A stretch of 64,000 nucleotides of DNA from Hydrogenophaga sp. SL48 (GCF_021729865.1 NZ_CP063400.1:2170001-2234000), one strand, 5' to 3'; positions 39,862 through 50,002 are shown, counted from the first letter of the stretch. The notes: a model not told the origin generated them from the letters alone. Translations and numbers: made by a program.

Positions 39862-41496
39862 CTACTTCGCACGAACGCGCATCTTGTGAGTGGCAAGGGA
39901 TTCCCGCAGCTTGTTCTTCAGCATCTTTCCAGTCGCACCCAGTGGAATCTGATCGACAAAAACCACCTCGTCCGGAATTGACCACTTCGCGATCTTCCCC
40001 TCAAAAAACTGCAGGAGCTCGTCCTCCCGCAGATCCATTTGCGGCTTCCTGATCACAACCAGCAAAGGCCGCTCAGCCCACTTGAGATCTGGCATGGCAA
40101 TGCAAGCCGCCATGGCAACGCCAGGATGCCCGACGGCAATGTTTTCCACCTCGATCGAGCTGATCCACTCACCGCCGCTCTTGATCAGGTCTTTGGTCCG
40201 GTCAGTGATCTGCATGTAGCCATCGGCATCGATCGTCGCCACGTCTCCGGTCGGAAACCAGCCATCGACCAGCGTCGCCGTCTCGTCGGAGAGGAAGTAG
40301 CTGCTGACGACCCAGTTACCCCGGACCATCAATTCACCGGGCGTCTTACCGTCCCAAGCAATTTCATTGCCATCATCGCCCAGTACCTTGATATCGACGC
40401 CGAACATGGCGCGTCCCTGCTTGGCCTGCAGCGCCAGTGTTTTTTCCGGATCCTGACCCGTATGTTTGTCCTTGAGAACGCCCATCGTCACAAGCGGGCT
40501 TGTCTCGGTCATGCCCCAGCCGTGCATCACCTGCACGCCGTATTCCTGCTGGAAAGTTCGGATCATCGAGGGTGGGCAAGCCGAGCCGCCAATCCCAGTG
40601 CGGCGCAAGGTGGTAAATCGTTTGCCGTTCTCGCGCATGTAGGTCAGCAAGCCTTGCCAGATCGTCGGCACGCCGGCAGCGAGTGTCACGCCTTCCGCCT
40701 CGAAGAGCGTGTACAGGCTTTGACCATCCAGGTTGGGGCCGGGCAACACGAGTTTGGCCCCGACCATGCAAGCCACGTAGGGCAGGCCCCAGGCGTTCAC
40801 GTGGAACATGGGCACGACCGGCAGGATGGTGTCCGTGGCCGAGCAGTTCATCCCATCCGGCAGCGCGACCGCGAAACTGTGCAGGATGGTCGAACGATGG
40901 CTGTAGAGGACGCCTTTCGGGTTGCCGGTCGTTCCCGAGGTGTAGCAAAGGCCGGAAGCCGAGTTCTCGTCGAGGCCCGGCCACGCATACACACTGCTGG
41001 CGTTCTCCAGCAAGTCCTCGTAGCACAGCAGGTTGGATATCTTGCTGTCCTGCGGCATATGCTGCCGCTCCGTCATGAGCACGAACGCCTTGACAGTCTT
41101 CAGGCGGTCCGCGATGGCTTCCACCAACGGCAGGAAGGTCGTGTCGAAGAACAGCACTTCGTCCTGCGCATGGTCGGCAATCCAGACGACCTGGTCCGGA
41201 TGCAGGCGCGGGTTGAGCGTATGCACGACGGCGCCGTGGCCGCTGACCGCGTAGTACAACTCCATGTGGCGATAGCCGTTCCAAGCCAGCGTACCGACCC
41301 GGCTGCCTTGCTGGATGCCCAGGCCTTGAAGCACGTTTGCCAACCGCCTGCAGCGCGCGGCCAGGTCGGCGTAGGTATACCGGAAGACACCACCCTCCGT
41401 TCTTCTCGAGACGATCTCGGCATCGCGGTGATGCCGCTCCGCATGCTGGAGCAAGGAGGAGATAAGCAGCGGTTGCTGCATCATGTTGCCGTACAC
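39862..41496 (-). CDS. Acyl-CoA ligase (medium/long-chain fatty-acid or methylthiopropionate type)
   Basis: This 544-residue ANL-superfamily enzyme activates a carboxylic acid to its CoA ester with ATP. The AMP-binding loop is YTSGTTGNPKGVLYSHRS. HGWGMTETSPL follows, then the hinge region GDVATIDADGYMQITDRTKDLIK, read in parts. The acyl-adenylate Lys is near the C-terminus in LGATGKMLKNKL. A GTG start at 41496 behind GGAAG is preferred to the longer frame. It is the last gene of the minus-strand catabolic cluster. Substrate is unknown. Confidence 0.9.
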   Translation of the reverse strand: MYGNMMQQPLLISSLLQHAERHHRDAEIVSRRTEGGVFRYTYADLAARCRRLANVLQGLGIQQGSRVGTLAWNGYRHMELYYAVSGHGAVVHTLNPRLHPDQVVWIADHAQDEVLFFDTTFLPLVEAIADRLKTVKAFVLMTERQHMPQDSKISNLLCYEDLLENASSVYAWPGLDENSASGLCYTSGTTGNPKGVLYSHRSTILHSFAVALPDGMNCSATDTILPVVPMFHVNAWGLPYVACMVGAKLVLPGPNLDGQSLYTLFEAEGVTLAAGVPTIWQGLLTYMRENGKRFTTLRRTGIGGSACPPSMIRTFQQEYGVQVMHGWGMTETSPLVTMGVLKDKHTGQDPEKTLALQAKQGRAMFGVDIKVLGDDGNEIAWDGKTPGELMVRGNWVVSSYFLSDETATLVDGWFPTGDVATIDADGYMQITDRTKDLIKSGGEWISSIEVENIAVGHPGVAMAACIAMPDLKWAERPLLVVIRKPQMDLREDELLQFFEGKIAKWSIPDEVVFVDQIPLGATGKMLKNKLRESLATHKMRVRAK

Positions 41497-41518
41497 GGGA
41501 CTTCCTTTCGAACGTCGA

Positions 41519-42703
41519 TCACACTCGCTCATACAAGGTGACCACGCAGGCGCCACCTATGCCCAGGTTGTGCTGCAGGGCCAGGCGGGCATCAGGCACC
41601 TGCCTGGCGGCCGCCGTGCCGCGCAGTTGCTGGACCAGCTCCGTGCACTGGGCCAGCCCGGTGGCGCCCAGCGGATGCCCCTTGGAGAGCAGGCCGCCCG
41701 ATGGGTTGGTCACGACCTTACCGCCATAGGTGTTGTCGCCATCGCAGACAAACTGCTCGGCCCCGCCCTGGGCGCACAGGCCCAGTGCCTCGTAGCTGAT
41801 CAGCTCGTTGTGCGCGAAGCAGTCGTGCAGCTCGACCACATCCAGGTCTTGCGGACCCACGCCAGCCTGCTGGTAGACCTTCTGCGCCGCAGCCTTGGCC
41901 ATGCTGAAGCCCACCACCTCGCGCATGTCGCCGGCGCCGAAAGTCTGCGGGCCGTCGGTGGTCATGGCCTGCGCACGAATGCGGACCGCCCGGTTCAGGC
42001 CGTGCTTCTGCGCGAAGGCTTCGCTGCACAGCACCACCGCCGCTGCGCCACAAGTGGGCGGGCAGGCCATTAGCCGAGTCATCACGCCCGGCCACATCAC
42101 CGGAGCGGCGAGGACCTCTTCCTCACTCACAACGGTGCGAAAAAGTGCTAGCGGGTTGTTGGCCGCATGCCGACTGGCCTTCGCCCGGATCTTCGCGAAA
42201 GTCGAGAGCTGCGTTCCGTACTGCCGCATGTGCGCCAGCCCGGCGCCGCCGAAATAGCGCAGAGCCAAAGGAATTTCACCCTCGCCCACCAGGACGTCAG
42301 TGGCTTCGTCGAAGCGGTCAAACGGGCTGGGCCGGTCCGTGAACACGGAACCCAGCGCACCGGAGCTCATGTGCTCGAACCCAAGCGCGAGCACACAGTC
42401 CGCGGCGCCGGTCGCCACCGCCTGCCGGGCGAGAAAGAGCGCGGTCGAGCCGGTGGCGCAGTTGTTGTTCACATTGATGATGGGGATGCCAGTCATGCCG
42501 ACTTCGTAGAGACAGCACTGACCAGCGGCGGAGTCGCCGTAGACGTAGCCGACGTAGGCTTGTTCTATCAGCTCATAGCCAATGCCTGCATCAGCGAGGG
42601 CCAGCGACACCGCCTGTTGCGCCATCTTGGGATAGGGTTCGTGCTTGCCGGGTTTGACGAACGGCACCATGCCGACGCCCGTGACAAAGACCTGATTGAC
42701 CAT
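41519..42703 (-). CDS. SCPx-type thiolase/lipid-transfer-like acetyl-CoA acyltransferase
   Basis: This 394-residue protein belongs to the SCP-x/thiolase-like group. C82 in NNNCATGSTAL is the likely nucleophile. Further active-site residues are in HDCFAHNEL and GHPLGATG. Such enzymes cleave 3-ketoacyl-CoA, often with branched or steroid side-chain substrates. The start at 42703 has AGGAAG upstream; the longer frame overlaps the dehydrogenase gene. It would do the last beta-oxidation step of the cluster. Confidence 0.9.
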   Translation of the reverse strand: MVNQVFVTGVGMVPFVKPGKHEPYPKMAQQAVSLALADAGIGYELIEQAYVGYVYGDSAAGQCCLYEVGMTGIPIINVNNNCATGSTALFLARQAVATGAADCVLALGFEHMSSGALGSVFTDRPSPFDRFDEATDVLVGEGEIPLALRYFGGAGLAHMRQYGTQLSTFAKIRAKASRHAANNPLALFRTVVSEEEVLAAPVMWPGVMTRLMACPPTCGAAAVVLCSEAFAQKHGLNRAVRIRAQAMTTDGPQTFGAGDMREVVGFSMAKAAAQKVYQQAGVGPQDLDVVELHDCFAHNELISYEALGLCAQGGAEQFVCDGDNTYGGKVVTNPSGGLLSKGHPLGATGLAQCTELVQQLRGTAAARQVPDARLALQHNLGIGGACVVTLYERV

Positions 42704-42750
42704 TGGGGTCTTCCTGTAAATGGGGAGGAGTGGGAATGACGGGTCTGCGC

Positions 42751-43887
42751 TCAGGCCTTGAGCAACTCGCGTGCGATCACGTTGCGCTGGATCTCGCTGG
42801 TGCCTTCGTAGATCTGCAGCACCTTGGCGTCCCGGAACAGTTTCTCGACGGGGTACTCGGTGGAATAGCCCATGCCGCCAAAGATCTGCACGGCCTCGCT
42901 GGCCGCCCACATGGCCGAATCCGCCGCACTTGCCTTGGCCATCGACGCTTCAATCGTGTTCTTGCGGCCCTTGTCGACGAGCCATGCAGACTGGTAGGTA
43001 AGCAATCGGGCGGACTCAAGCCTCATCCGCATTTCGGCGAGCTTGTGGGCGACGGCCTGATGGTCGATGAGCCGTTTGCCCATGCTCTTGCGCTCCGTCG
43101 CATAGCGCTGCGCCTCTTCAAGGCAGCGCTCGATGAGCCCAACCCCGAATGCGGCCACCATGGGACGCGAACGGTCAAACACGGCCATGGCCAGCGCGAA
43201 GCCCGCGCCCTCTTCGCCCAGGCGATGATCGTCCGGCACAAACACCTGGTCGAAGAAGACCTCGCAGGTCGGCGCAGCGCGCTGACCCAGCTTTCCCAGC
43301 GGCGCACCGACCGACAGGCCCTTGCTGTCGCGCGGAACGATAAAGGCCGTCATGCCGCGGTGCCCTGCTTCCAGGTCGGTCTTTGCGAACACAGTGAAAT
43401 ATTCAGCCAGGTTCGCGTTGGATATCCAGATCTTGCTTCCGTGCAGTACGTAGCCGCCGGGCTTGCGGTCTGCGCGCATGCGGATACCCGATACGTCTGA
43501 CCCGGCCGCCGGCTCGGTCAGCGCAAAGCTCGCCAGTGCGCCCTTTGCGACTCTCGCAAGATATTCGCGGCGCTGGGCATCCGTCCCTGCAATTGCGATC
43601 GGCTCCGTCGCGAGCGCGTTGATGCACAGGGTGCTCCCGATGCCCAGGCACCCCCTGCAGAAGGCCTCCGTCACAAGCACCAGTTCAACCGTACCCAGTC
43701 CCGGGCCTCCTGCGTACTCAGGCAAGTTGACGCCCAGCAGCCCAAGTGCCAGGGCTCTTTCATGGACCTCCATCGGAAATGACTTGTCCTGGTCGGCTTG
43801 GGCCGCACGAGGTGCAATCTCGCGGTCAGAGAACTGGCCAGCGAGTTCCCTGATCTGGCGCTGATCGGGCGTCAGGTCGAAGTCCAT
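42751..43887 (-). CDS. Acyl-CoA dehydrogenase
   Basis: This 378-residue flavoenzyme has the family signatures ALTEPAAGSDVSGIR, the FAD/substrate region KIWISNANLAEYF, and catalytic Glu E361 in YEGTSEIQRN. It introduces the alpha-beta double bond into an acyl-CoA. It starts 3 bp after the SDR gene stop, so the two are tightly coupled. Sequence style is that of short/branched-chain or medium-chain enzymes; exact chain preference is not readable. Confidence 0.95.
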   Translation of the reverse strand: MDFDLTPDQRQIRELAGQFSDREIAPRAAQADQDKSFPMEVHERALALGLLGVNLPEYAGGPGLGTVELVLVTEAFCRGCLGIGSTLCINALATEPIAIAGTDAQRREYLARVAKGALASFALTEPAAGSDVSGIRMRADRKPGGYVLHGSKIWISNANLAEYFTVFAKTDLEAGHRGMTAFIVPRDSKGLSVGAPLGKLGQRAAPTCEVFFDQVFVPDDHRLGEEGAGFALAMAVFDRSRPMVAAFGVGLIERCLEEAQRYATERKSMGKRLIDHQAVAHKLAEMRMRLESARLLTYQSAWLVDKGRKNTIEASMAKASAADSAMWAASEAVQIFGGMGYSTEYPVEKLFRDAKVLQIYEGTSEIQRNVIARELLKA

Positions 43888-43890
43888 GCT

Positions 43891-44706
43891 TTACCTTTGC
43901 GCGGCGAGCGCGCGGCCGGCATCCTCGACGGTGGATTTGATGTTATCCAGCACGCTGGCACCGTCGCAGGCAATGGTGGCGCCTGAGATATAGCCCGCGT
44001 AGGGCGATGCGAGGAACAAGGCGAGGTTGGCGATGTCGTCTGGCTCGCCCAAGCGCTGGAGCGGCACGGTCGCAATGATGCCCCGTTCGATCTCCTCGCC
44101 TGTCCCCATCATCTTGCGCACGCCTTCAGTGCCAGCAATGGGACCCGGCGAGATACCATTTACACGCACACCCGCCGCACCCCATTCGAGCGCAAGGACG
44201 CGTGTGAGCTGGTCCACACCGGCCTTTGCCGCGCACACATGGGCCTGCCAGCGCATGGGCAGCACCGACTGCGGCGCACTGATGTTGATGACGCTCGCAC
44301 CTGGCTTGCGCAGGTAGGCGCTGGCCTGGCGCAGGACATGGAAGGTACCCACCAGGTCGATGTCGACGACCACCTTGAAGCCGTTCGAGGACATCTCGTT
44401 GACCTCGCAAAGAAAATTGCCAGCGGCGCCGGAGACCAGCACATCAACCGGACCGTACTGCTCTACTGCTGATGCGAATACTCGCCCGACGGCGTCGAAG
44501 TCGCGCACGTCGGCCACATGCCCGTTCACCTGCCCGCCGTGCTTCCCGAGCTGCTCGACGGCAGCAGAGACGTTTTCCGGTTTGCGGCTCACCACCGTGA
44601 CAGTGGCGCCGCGCGAGGCGAAAGCATCGGCGATGCCGAAGTTGATTCCCGTGGTGCCGCCGAATATCACCGCGTGGCGGTCTTTGAAGTCCAGATTGAT
44701 TCGCAT
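43891..44706 (-). CDS. SDR oxidoreductase, 2,4-dienoyl-CoA reductase-like
   Basis: This 271-residue short-chain dehydrogenase has a nucleotide motif GGTTGINFGIA and the GAAGNFLCEVNEMS block typical of peroxisomal-type 2,4-dienoyl-CoA reductases. In the active site, SAPQSVLPMRWQAHVCAAKAG, the usual Tyr of YxxxK is not in place and the Lys is kept, as in that subgroup. It probably reduces or isomerises a dienoyl- or 3-hydroxyacyl-CoA intermediate. It leads directly into the acyl-CoA dehydrogenase gene. Confidence 0.85.
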   Translation of the reverse strand: MRINLDFKDRHAVIFGGTTGINFGIADAFASRGATVTVVSRKPENVSAAVEQLGKHGGQVNGHVADVRDFDAVGRVFASAVEQYGPVDVLVSGAAGNFLCEVNEMSSNGFKVVVDIDLVGTFHVLRQASAYLRKPGASVINISAPQSVLPMRWQAHVCAAKAGVDQLTRVLALEWGAAGVRVNGISPGPIAGTEGVRKMMGTGEEIERGIIATVPLQRLGEPDDIANLALFLASPYAGYISGATIACDGASVLDNIKSTVEDAGRALAAQR

Positions 44707-44765
44707 AATTAGGTTCGTTTTCAGTAAGGTTGAAGATAGGCGCTCGGGGAAAAATCGGGGCCTGA

Positions 44766-44779
44766 CTAAAGTCTGGGCT
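44766..44779 (-). promoter_or_regulatory. Candidate cluster operator: CTAAAGTC motif before the SDR gene
   Basis: GACTAAAGTCTGGGCT occurs in the 77-bp gap before the SDR gene, inside the palindromic context GACT-AA-AGTC. A similar CTAAAGTCGGGTCT is in the divergent promoter region at 53269. Such sharing suggests a binding site of the cluster regulator; it rests on two sites only. Confidence 0.35.
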
Positions 44780-44783
44780 TTAC

Positions 44784-45794
44784 TTATGGAAGACCCTGAC
44801 GGCTCGCCTCAAGTCCACGCAATGCCATGGCCATGCCGAGAGCGCCCACATCGGCGGCATCGCCCGCAACAGCATTGCCATGCTGCGCACGGGCGGCAAT
44901 CCCTTCGAAAAGGACGGCCCACCGCATCAATGCAAAGGCCCAATGAAACGGCGTGGCTTCAGCGGTGCGACCAGCAGCCCGGTAGTAGTGCGAGAGGTAC
45001 TCCTGCTCCGATGGAATGCCCAGGCCGGCCAGGTCGAGCCCACGGATACCTCCATACTCAAAAGGCAGAGTGCGCCACGCGACGGTGTTGAACGCAATGT
45101 CGGCCAGCGGATGTCCGAGGGTCGAGAGCTCCCAGTCGAGCACGGCAACCACCCGCGGCTCGCTAGGGTGGAACATCAGGTTCCCAAGCCTGAAATCACC
45201 ATGCACCAGGGCCGTTTCGTCATCTGTTGGCAGGTTCGATTGCAACCAGGCCAGCAGCTCGTCTATGGCCGGGTTGTCGCGCGTCCTGGAAAGCGCCCAT
45301 TGCTGGTTCCAGCGGCGCAGCTGGCGCTCGAAGAAGGTGCCTTCCTTTCCGTAGCCAGCGAGCCCGAGCTCGTCCCAATTGAGGCCATGGAGTACGGCCA
45401 GCTTCTCCGCCATCTCGAGATAGATCGCCCGGCGTTGCGTGGCCGACATGCCGGGCAGGGAGTTGTCCGCAAAGATGCGCCCCTCCATCCGCTCCATCAC
45501 GTAGAAGGGTGTGCCGATCACTTCGCTTGCCGGCTCGAAAAGCAGGGTAACCGGCACCGGCAACCGACTGCAGGCGAGCGCCTTCATCACGCGGTACTCA
45601 CGGTCGACCGCGTGCGCGGAAGGCAGGACATTGCCTGCCGGCTTCTTGCGCAGGACCATGCGCCGGTTGTCGTAGCTGAGGAAGAAGGTAGGATTGGACT
45701 GCCCCCCTCCAATGCGTTCCAGTTCCATCGTGCCTGTCAGGCCGGGTATCGCCCGGCGCATGAATGCGTCGAGCCGGGAGGGATCAAACTCCAT
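44784..45794 (-). CDS. APH-family phosphotransferase (acyl-CoA dehydrogenase-associated)
   Basis: This 336-residue protein-kinase-like phosphotransferase has catalytic [13 protein letters not shown] and the metal-binding [10 protein letters not shown]. The N-terminal [12 protein letters not shown] forms the nucleotide loop. Proteins of this type are found beside acyl-CoA dehydrogenases and as the kinase half of ACAD10/ACAD11, where 4-hydroxyacyl-CoAs are phosphorylated before conversion. A 4-hydroxy-acid substrate is therefore plausible for this cluster, by inference from that family. It is not an antibiotic-resistance gene by context. Confidence 0.88.
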   Translation of the reverse strand: MEFDPSRLDAFMRRAIPGLTGTMELERIGGGQSNPTFFLSYDNRRMVLRKKPAGNVLPSAHAVDREYRVMKALACSRLPVPVTLLFEPASEVIGTPFYVMERMEGRIFADNSLPGMSATQRRAIYLEMAEKLAVLHGLNWDELGLAGYGKEGTFFERQLRRWNQQWALSRTRDNPAIDELLAWLQSNLPTDDETALVHGDFRLGNLMFHPSEPRVVAVLDWELSTLGHPLADIAFNTVAWRTLPFEYGGIRGLDLAGLGIPSEQEYLSHYYRAAGRTAEATPFHWAFALMRWAVLFEGIAARAQHGNAVAGDAADVGALGMAMALRGLEASRQGLP

Positions 45795-45820
45795 CCTTGC
45801 CCTCCTTGTACTGCGGCGTA

Positions 45821-46639
45821 TTAACGGAATCCGCTACCGAAAACCGGTGCCCGCTTCTGAGCGAATGAGGTGACGCCCTCTCTCGCGTCAGCACTGCGGC
45901 TGGCCTCGCCCATGTAGCGGTGCTCCAGCTCAAGATGCTCCTGCAGCGTGCGATGCGACGCGCCGTCGACCAGCACCTTGATCCGGGCGAACGACCCGGT
46001 GGCTCCCTTGGCAAGTGCGGTGACCAATGCCCTGGCGCCTGCATCGAGTTCTGCGTCGGGCAACACCTGCGACACAATTCCGAACTGAAGGCAATGGCGC
46101 GCCGACAGCGGTTCGTTCGTGAAGAAGATCTCCTTGGCCCTCGCCTCACCGGCCCGTCTCGCAAGCAGCCAGGACGATCCTGCATCCGGAGTGAGGCCGA
46201 TGGCCGAATAGCCGCCTCGCAGCTTCATCGACTCGGCCGCCAGTACCAGGTCGGCACACAAAGCCAGTCCGATTCCTGCCCCGGCCACCGGTCCGTTGAG
46301 GGCGCTGACCACGGGCACTGGCAAGGTGGCCAGCCGGTGAATCATGCGATGCACGGCAGGGATGCTCCCGTCTATCCGGCTGCCGAGGTCATCGATGGAT
46401 TCAACAAACTCGCGGATGTCGCCCCCAGCGCAGAAGTGGCGGCCCCTTGCCTGTAGCAGCACCGCGCGAAGGCCCACGTCCCCGGTCAGCGAGTCGACAG
46501 CCGCGTCCAGCGCCAAAGCCATCTCGCCGTCGAGCGCATTGGCCCGGTCTGGGCGGTTGAGCGTTAGGACGGCGATGCCATTGCGACGGTCAAGCAGCAC
46601 TGCGGGACACATTGGAATGGAAACGTCCCGATCAGTCAT
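45821..46639 (-). CDS. Enoyl-CoA hydratase/isomerase
   Basis: This 272-residue crotonase-family protein has the oxyanion-hole segments [11 protein letters not shown] and [17 protein letters not shown]. Of the two catalytic Glu positions of classical hydratases, one aligns with [15 protein letters not shown] and appears as Asp, so isomerase or another crotonase activity is possible. It overlaps livM by 8 bp and is thus in the same transcript as the transporter. Confidence 0.9.
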   Translation of the reverse strand: MTDRDVSIPMCPAVLLDRRNGIAVLTLNRPDRANALDGEMALALDAAVDSLTGDVGLRAVLLQARGRHFCAGGDIREFVESIDDLGSRIDGSIPAVHRMIHRLATLPVPVVSALNGPVAGAGIGLALCADLVLAAESMKLRGGYSAIGLTPDAGSSWLLARRAGEARAKEIFFTNEPLSARHCLQFGIVSQVLPDAELDAGARALVTALAKGATGSFARIKVLVDGASHRTLQEHLELEHRYMGEASRSADAREGVTSFAQKRAPVFGSGFR

Positions 46640-47597
46640 GACCGTTCAGCCGCTTCTGAATCTTGCGCAGCAAGCCAACCACGCCGCCTGGCATCGCAAA
46701 CATGATGACGATCAGCAGAACACCATAGATTGCCCACGGCGCTGACTTCGAGACCTTCTCCGCAAACGCCGGCACGAACATGATGAACACCGCGCCGAAG
46801 AGTGCGCCCCAGAGTGTTCCAATGCCGCCGATCACGATGCCCACGAGCAGCGAGATCGACAGGAAGAGCGTGAACGAGTCGGGTGACACGAACTGCACCG
46901 CAATGGCCGACAGTGCTCCGCCAACGCCGGTGTAGGCGGCCGAAACCCCGAAAGTCATCGACTTGTAATGCCTGTTGTCCACCCCCATCGCCTCTGCGGC
47001 CAGAGCATGGTCGCGGATGGCCCGAATCGCGCGTCCGGTCCCGCTTTGCAGCAGGTTGTGTGCGATGACGAACATGAAAACAGTGACGGACAGCGCAAAG
47101 ATATACAGCCATTGGTCGGGAGTGAGCGGCAATCCGAAAGGTGCGTCTGGCTTCGTGAGGACGATGCCCTGCACGCCGCCGGTCCAGGGCTCCAGGTACT
47201 TGTATTTGAGCAATTGCGGCATGGCGACGCCGAGCGCGAAGGTCGCCAGGGCCAGGTACAGGCCTTCGAGCTTGAGCGCCGGGCGCCCGAACAAGTAGCC
47301 AATGGCCAAGCAAACGGCCGCGGCCGCCGGCACGGTGGTCCAGTAGGGCGCGCCCCCGTGATCCATCAGGATCGCGGTGGTGTAGGCGCCAATGGCGAAA
47401 AAAGCGCCGTGGCCCAGCGAGATCTGGCCGTTGTAGCCAGTCAGCACGTTCAGCCCAACCAGCGCAATCGCATAAGACAGCACCATCGTGGCCTGGAACA
47501 GCTGGAAGCCCTTGGCCACAAAGGTGAGGCCGATGGCAAGCAGGGCGAGAACGGTTAGCGTCCCGATCCAGGCCGGAGAAAAGGAGCTTTTGTTCAT
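46632..47597 (-). CDS. livM: Branched-chain amino-acid-type ABC transporter permease LivM
   Basis: This 321-residue inner-membrane permease has about ten hydrophobic segments and the family motifs GYNGQISLGHGAFFAIGAY (residues about 53-71) and RAIRAIRDHALAAEAMG. It overlaps livH by 4 bp. In this catabolic setting it probably imports the organic acid that the cluster degrades rather than an amino acid; that is inference. Confidence 0.94.
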   Translation of the reverse strand: MNKSSFSPAWIGTLTVLALLAIGLTFVAKGFQLFQATMVLSYAIALVGLNVLTGYNGQISLGHGAFFAIGAYTTAILMDHGGAPYWTTVPAAAAVCLAIGYLFGRPALKLEGLYLALATFALGVAMPQLLKYKYLEPWTGGVQGIVLTKPDAPFGLPLTPDQWLYIFALSVTVFMFVIAHNLLQSGTGRAIRAIRDHALAAEAMGVDNRHYKSMTFGVSAAYTGVGGALSAIAVQFVSPDSFTLFLSISLLVGIVIGGIGTLWGALFGAVFIMFVPAFAEKVSKSAPWAIYGVLLIVIMFAMPGGVVGLLRKIQKRLNGHD

Positions 47598-48466
47598 ACG
47601 CGTGTCACGACAGTGCGGCCCAACAGTCCGGCTGGACGCACGATCAGAACGCCAACGATGATGACAAGCGCGACCGAGAGCTTGAGCTCGGTCCCAACGA
47701 CATAAGTGCCAATGAGGTTTTCAAGCACGCCGACGACGAAGCCACCGATCACGGCACCAAGGGGGCTGTCGATACCACCGATAAGCGCACCTGCGAACGC
47801 GTAGATCAGCACGCCGGTCATCATGTGCGGGTCCAGGAAGATGACCGGCGCCACCATCATCCCGGCAACGGCGCCGATCGCTCCGGCCAGTCCCCAGCCC
47901 AGCATCAGCATGCGGCCGACGTTGACACCCACCAGCCGGGAAGACGCGGCGTTCTGCGCCGCTGCCCTCATCATCAGCCCGAGCGGCGTGAAACGAAAGA
48001 ACGAAAACAGCAACGCCACGACAACCAGGGTGACTGCAATGGCCCCGACTTTGTGGGCGGACATCATGGGGCTTCCATACCAGGCATCAGAAGGGAATGG
48101 ACTCGGGAACTCCTTGATGGTGTATCCGAAAAGCCAGCCCGCCAGACTGTGGAAGATCACCAGCAAGCCGATGAATATCACCACCACCGAGAGCGCCGGC
48201 TTGTCATGCATGGGTCGGATGACCGCGATCTCCACGACAGCTGCCAGCACAAACGACAGAACAACGGTGGCGACGAATGCAGCCCAGTAGGGCAAGCCGG
48301 CCTGGATCAGCGTCCAGGCGATGAAGGTCGAGAACATCGCCATCTCGCCTTGTGCGAAATTGATGTGATGCGTGGCCTGGTAGATCATGACCAGCGCCAA
48401 CGCCATGCTGGCGTAGATTCCGCCGGTGGCCAGGCCAGCCAGCAGCTGCTGCAGAAACGTGCTCAT
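47594..48466 (-). CDS. livH: Branched-chain amino-acid-type ABC transporter permease LivH
   Basis: This 290-residue inner-membrane permease has about eight hydrophobic segments and LivH motifs (GLATGGIYASMALAL, NFAQGEMAMFSTF). The start at 48466 gives the family N-terminus (MSTFLQQLLAGL); the longer frame adds 23 residues overlapping livF. It forms the membrane dimer with LivM. Confidence 0.94.
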   Translation of the reverse strand: MSTFLQQLLAGLATGGIYASMALALVMIYQATHHINFAQGEMAMFSTFIAWTLIQAGLPYWAAFVATVVLSFVLAAVVEIAVIRPMHDKPALSVVVIFIGLLVIFHSLAGWLFGYTIKEFPSPFPSDAWYGSPMMSAHKVGAIAVTLVVVALLFSFFRFTPLGLMMRAAAQNAASSRLVGVNVGRMLMLGWGLAGAIGAVAGMMVAPVIFLDPHMMTGVLIYAFAGALIGGIDSPLGAVIGGFVVGVLENLIGTYVVGTELKLSVALVIIVGVLIVRPAGLLGRTVVTRV

Positions 48467-48485
48467 GTATGGGTTCTTTCCCGGC

Positions 48486-49202
48486 TCATTCGCCGAGGTA
48501 CGCGCGGCGCACCGCGTCGTCGCGCCGGATTTCATGGGATGGTCCGGACATCACGATGCGGCCGGTCTCCATCAGGTAGGCGCTGTCGGCCAGGTCGAGG
48601 GCGAGCTTGGCGTTTTGCTCGACCAGCAGGATGGAGACGTGCTGCTCTTGGTTAATGCGCCGCATGATCGCGAAGATGTCCTTGACGATCAGTGGCGCCA
48701 GCCCAAAGGAGGGTTCGTCGAGCAGCAGAAGTCTGGGCCTGCCCATGAGCGCGCGGCCGATGGCAAGCATCTGCTGTTCCCCTCCCGACAGCGTGCCTGC
48801 CTGTTGGCCACGACGCTCCCTCAAACGCGGGAAGTAACCGTAGATTCGCTCCATGTCGTCCAGGGCACCCTCGCGGCCGATGCGGGCACACGCGCCCAGT
48901 CGCAGGTTCTCCTCTGCGCTCAGTCCCAGGAAGGTGCCGCGCCCGTCGGGAACATGGCCTACACCGAGCCGGGCGATCTGTTCGGTCGGACGGCCGTCGA
49001 TGCGCTGGCCCGCCAGCGTGATCGTGCCTTCGGTGGCAACCATCATCTGGCACAGGGAGCGCAAGGTAGTGGTCTTGCCCGCGCCGTTGGCACCCAGCAG
49101 CGCAACGACCTTGCCGTCGTCGATGTCCAGGTCGATGCCCTGCAAAACGCGCGTGGGCCCATACGCCGCGCGCAGCCCGCGTACTTCAAGAATATGGCTC
49201 AC
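48486..49202 (-). CDS. livF: ABC transporter ATPase LivF
   Basis: This 238-residue ATPase has Walker A GANGAGKTTTL, signature LSGGEQQM and Walker B LLLLDEPSFGL. It has the LivF layout (VRGLRAAYGPTRVLQGIDL). It overlaps livG by 4 bp. Confidence 0.95.
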   Translation of the reverse strand: MSHILEVRGLRAAYGPTRVLQGIDLDIDDGKVVALLGANGAGKTTTLRSLCQMMVATEGTITLAGQRIDGRPTEQIARLGVGHVPDGRGTFLGLSAEENLRLGACARIGREGALDDMERIYGYFPRLRERRGQQAGTLSGGEQQMLAIGRALMGRPRLLLLDEPSFGLAPLIVKDIFAIMRRINQEQHVSILLVEQNAKLALDLADSAYLMETGRIVMSGPSHEIRRDDAVRRAYLGE

Positions 49203-50002
49203 GCCTGCTCCTCCCCGTCAGCGCCGAGGTATGCGCGGATGACTTCAGGATGCGAACGCACCTGCGCCGGGGCGCCCTCGGCGATCTTCTTGCCGAAATT
49301 CAGTGCCACGACCTTGTCGGAGACGCCCATCACCAGGCCCATGTGGTGCTCCACCAGCAGCACGGTGACACGGAGCCTGTCGCGGATGTCCCGAATCAGC
49401 AGGCCCAGGCTCTCAAGCTCTTCGTGATTGAGTCCGGCCGCCGGCTCATCCAGCAGCAGGAGCTTGGGCTCAGCCGCCAGTGCGCGCGCGAGTTCAACGC
49501 GTTTCTGCGTTCCGAAAGGCAGATCTGCCACTGCCCGGTCTGCGACGCCACGAAGATCCAGGAAATCGATCAGGGCGTCCGCCCGCGCATGCGCCTCCTT
49601 CTCGACGCGTGCCGCACCCGGAAGGCGGAATGCGTTCCACAGGAAGCCTGCGTGATGCCGGCTGTGGCAGCCCACCAGTGCGTTTTCCCGCACCGTCATC
49701 GTGCGAAACAGCGCCAGGTTCTGGAAGGTACGGCCAATACCAATGCCCGCCATCCGGTAGCGCGGCATGACAGACAGCGGGTGTCCGTCAAAATCGATCC
49801 GGCCCGTGTGGCAGTCGTATAGGCGTGAGAGACAATTGAACAGCGTGCTCTTGCCGGCGCCATTCGGGCCGATCAGCCCGCATATCTGCCCGCTCTGCAC
49901 ATCGAATGACACCCCATCCAATGCCACGATGCCGCCGAAACGTACAGAGATCCCATCGATTCTCAGCAGAGGGGTATCTGCGGGCCCGTTGTCATGCCTC
50001 AT
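49199..50002 (-). CDS. livG: ABC transporter ATPase LivG
   Basis: This 267-residue ATPase has Walker A GPNGAGKSTLF and Walker B LLLLDEPAAGLN. The signature loop of this copy reads LPFGTQKRVELARAL, with FGTQKR in place of SGGQ, as is common in LivG. It has the longer LivG insert (GCHSRHHAGFLWNAF). Its start overlaps the end of a broken acyl-CoA dehydrogenase frame by 11 bp. Confidence 0.95.
   Translation of the reverse strand: MRHDNGPADTPLLRIDGISVRFGGIVALDGVSFDVQSGQICGLIGPNGAGKSTLFNCLSRLYDCHTGRIDFDGHPLSVMPRYRMAGIGIGRTFQNLALFRTMTVRENALVGCHSRHHAGFLWNAFRLPGAARVEKEAHARADALIDFLDLRGVADRAVADLPFGTQKRVELARALAAEPKLLLLDEPAAGLNHEELESLGLLIRDIRDRLRVTVLLVEHHMGLVMGVSDKVVALNFGKKIAEGAPAQVRSHPEVIRAYLGADGEEQA

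Noticed and set aside
44784..45794. Aminoglycoside resistance gene
   Set aside because: The fold is shared with aminoglycoside phosphotransferases, but its neighbours are acyl-CoA enzymes and its style is that of the acyl-CoA-dehydrogenase-associated kinases.
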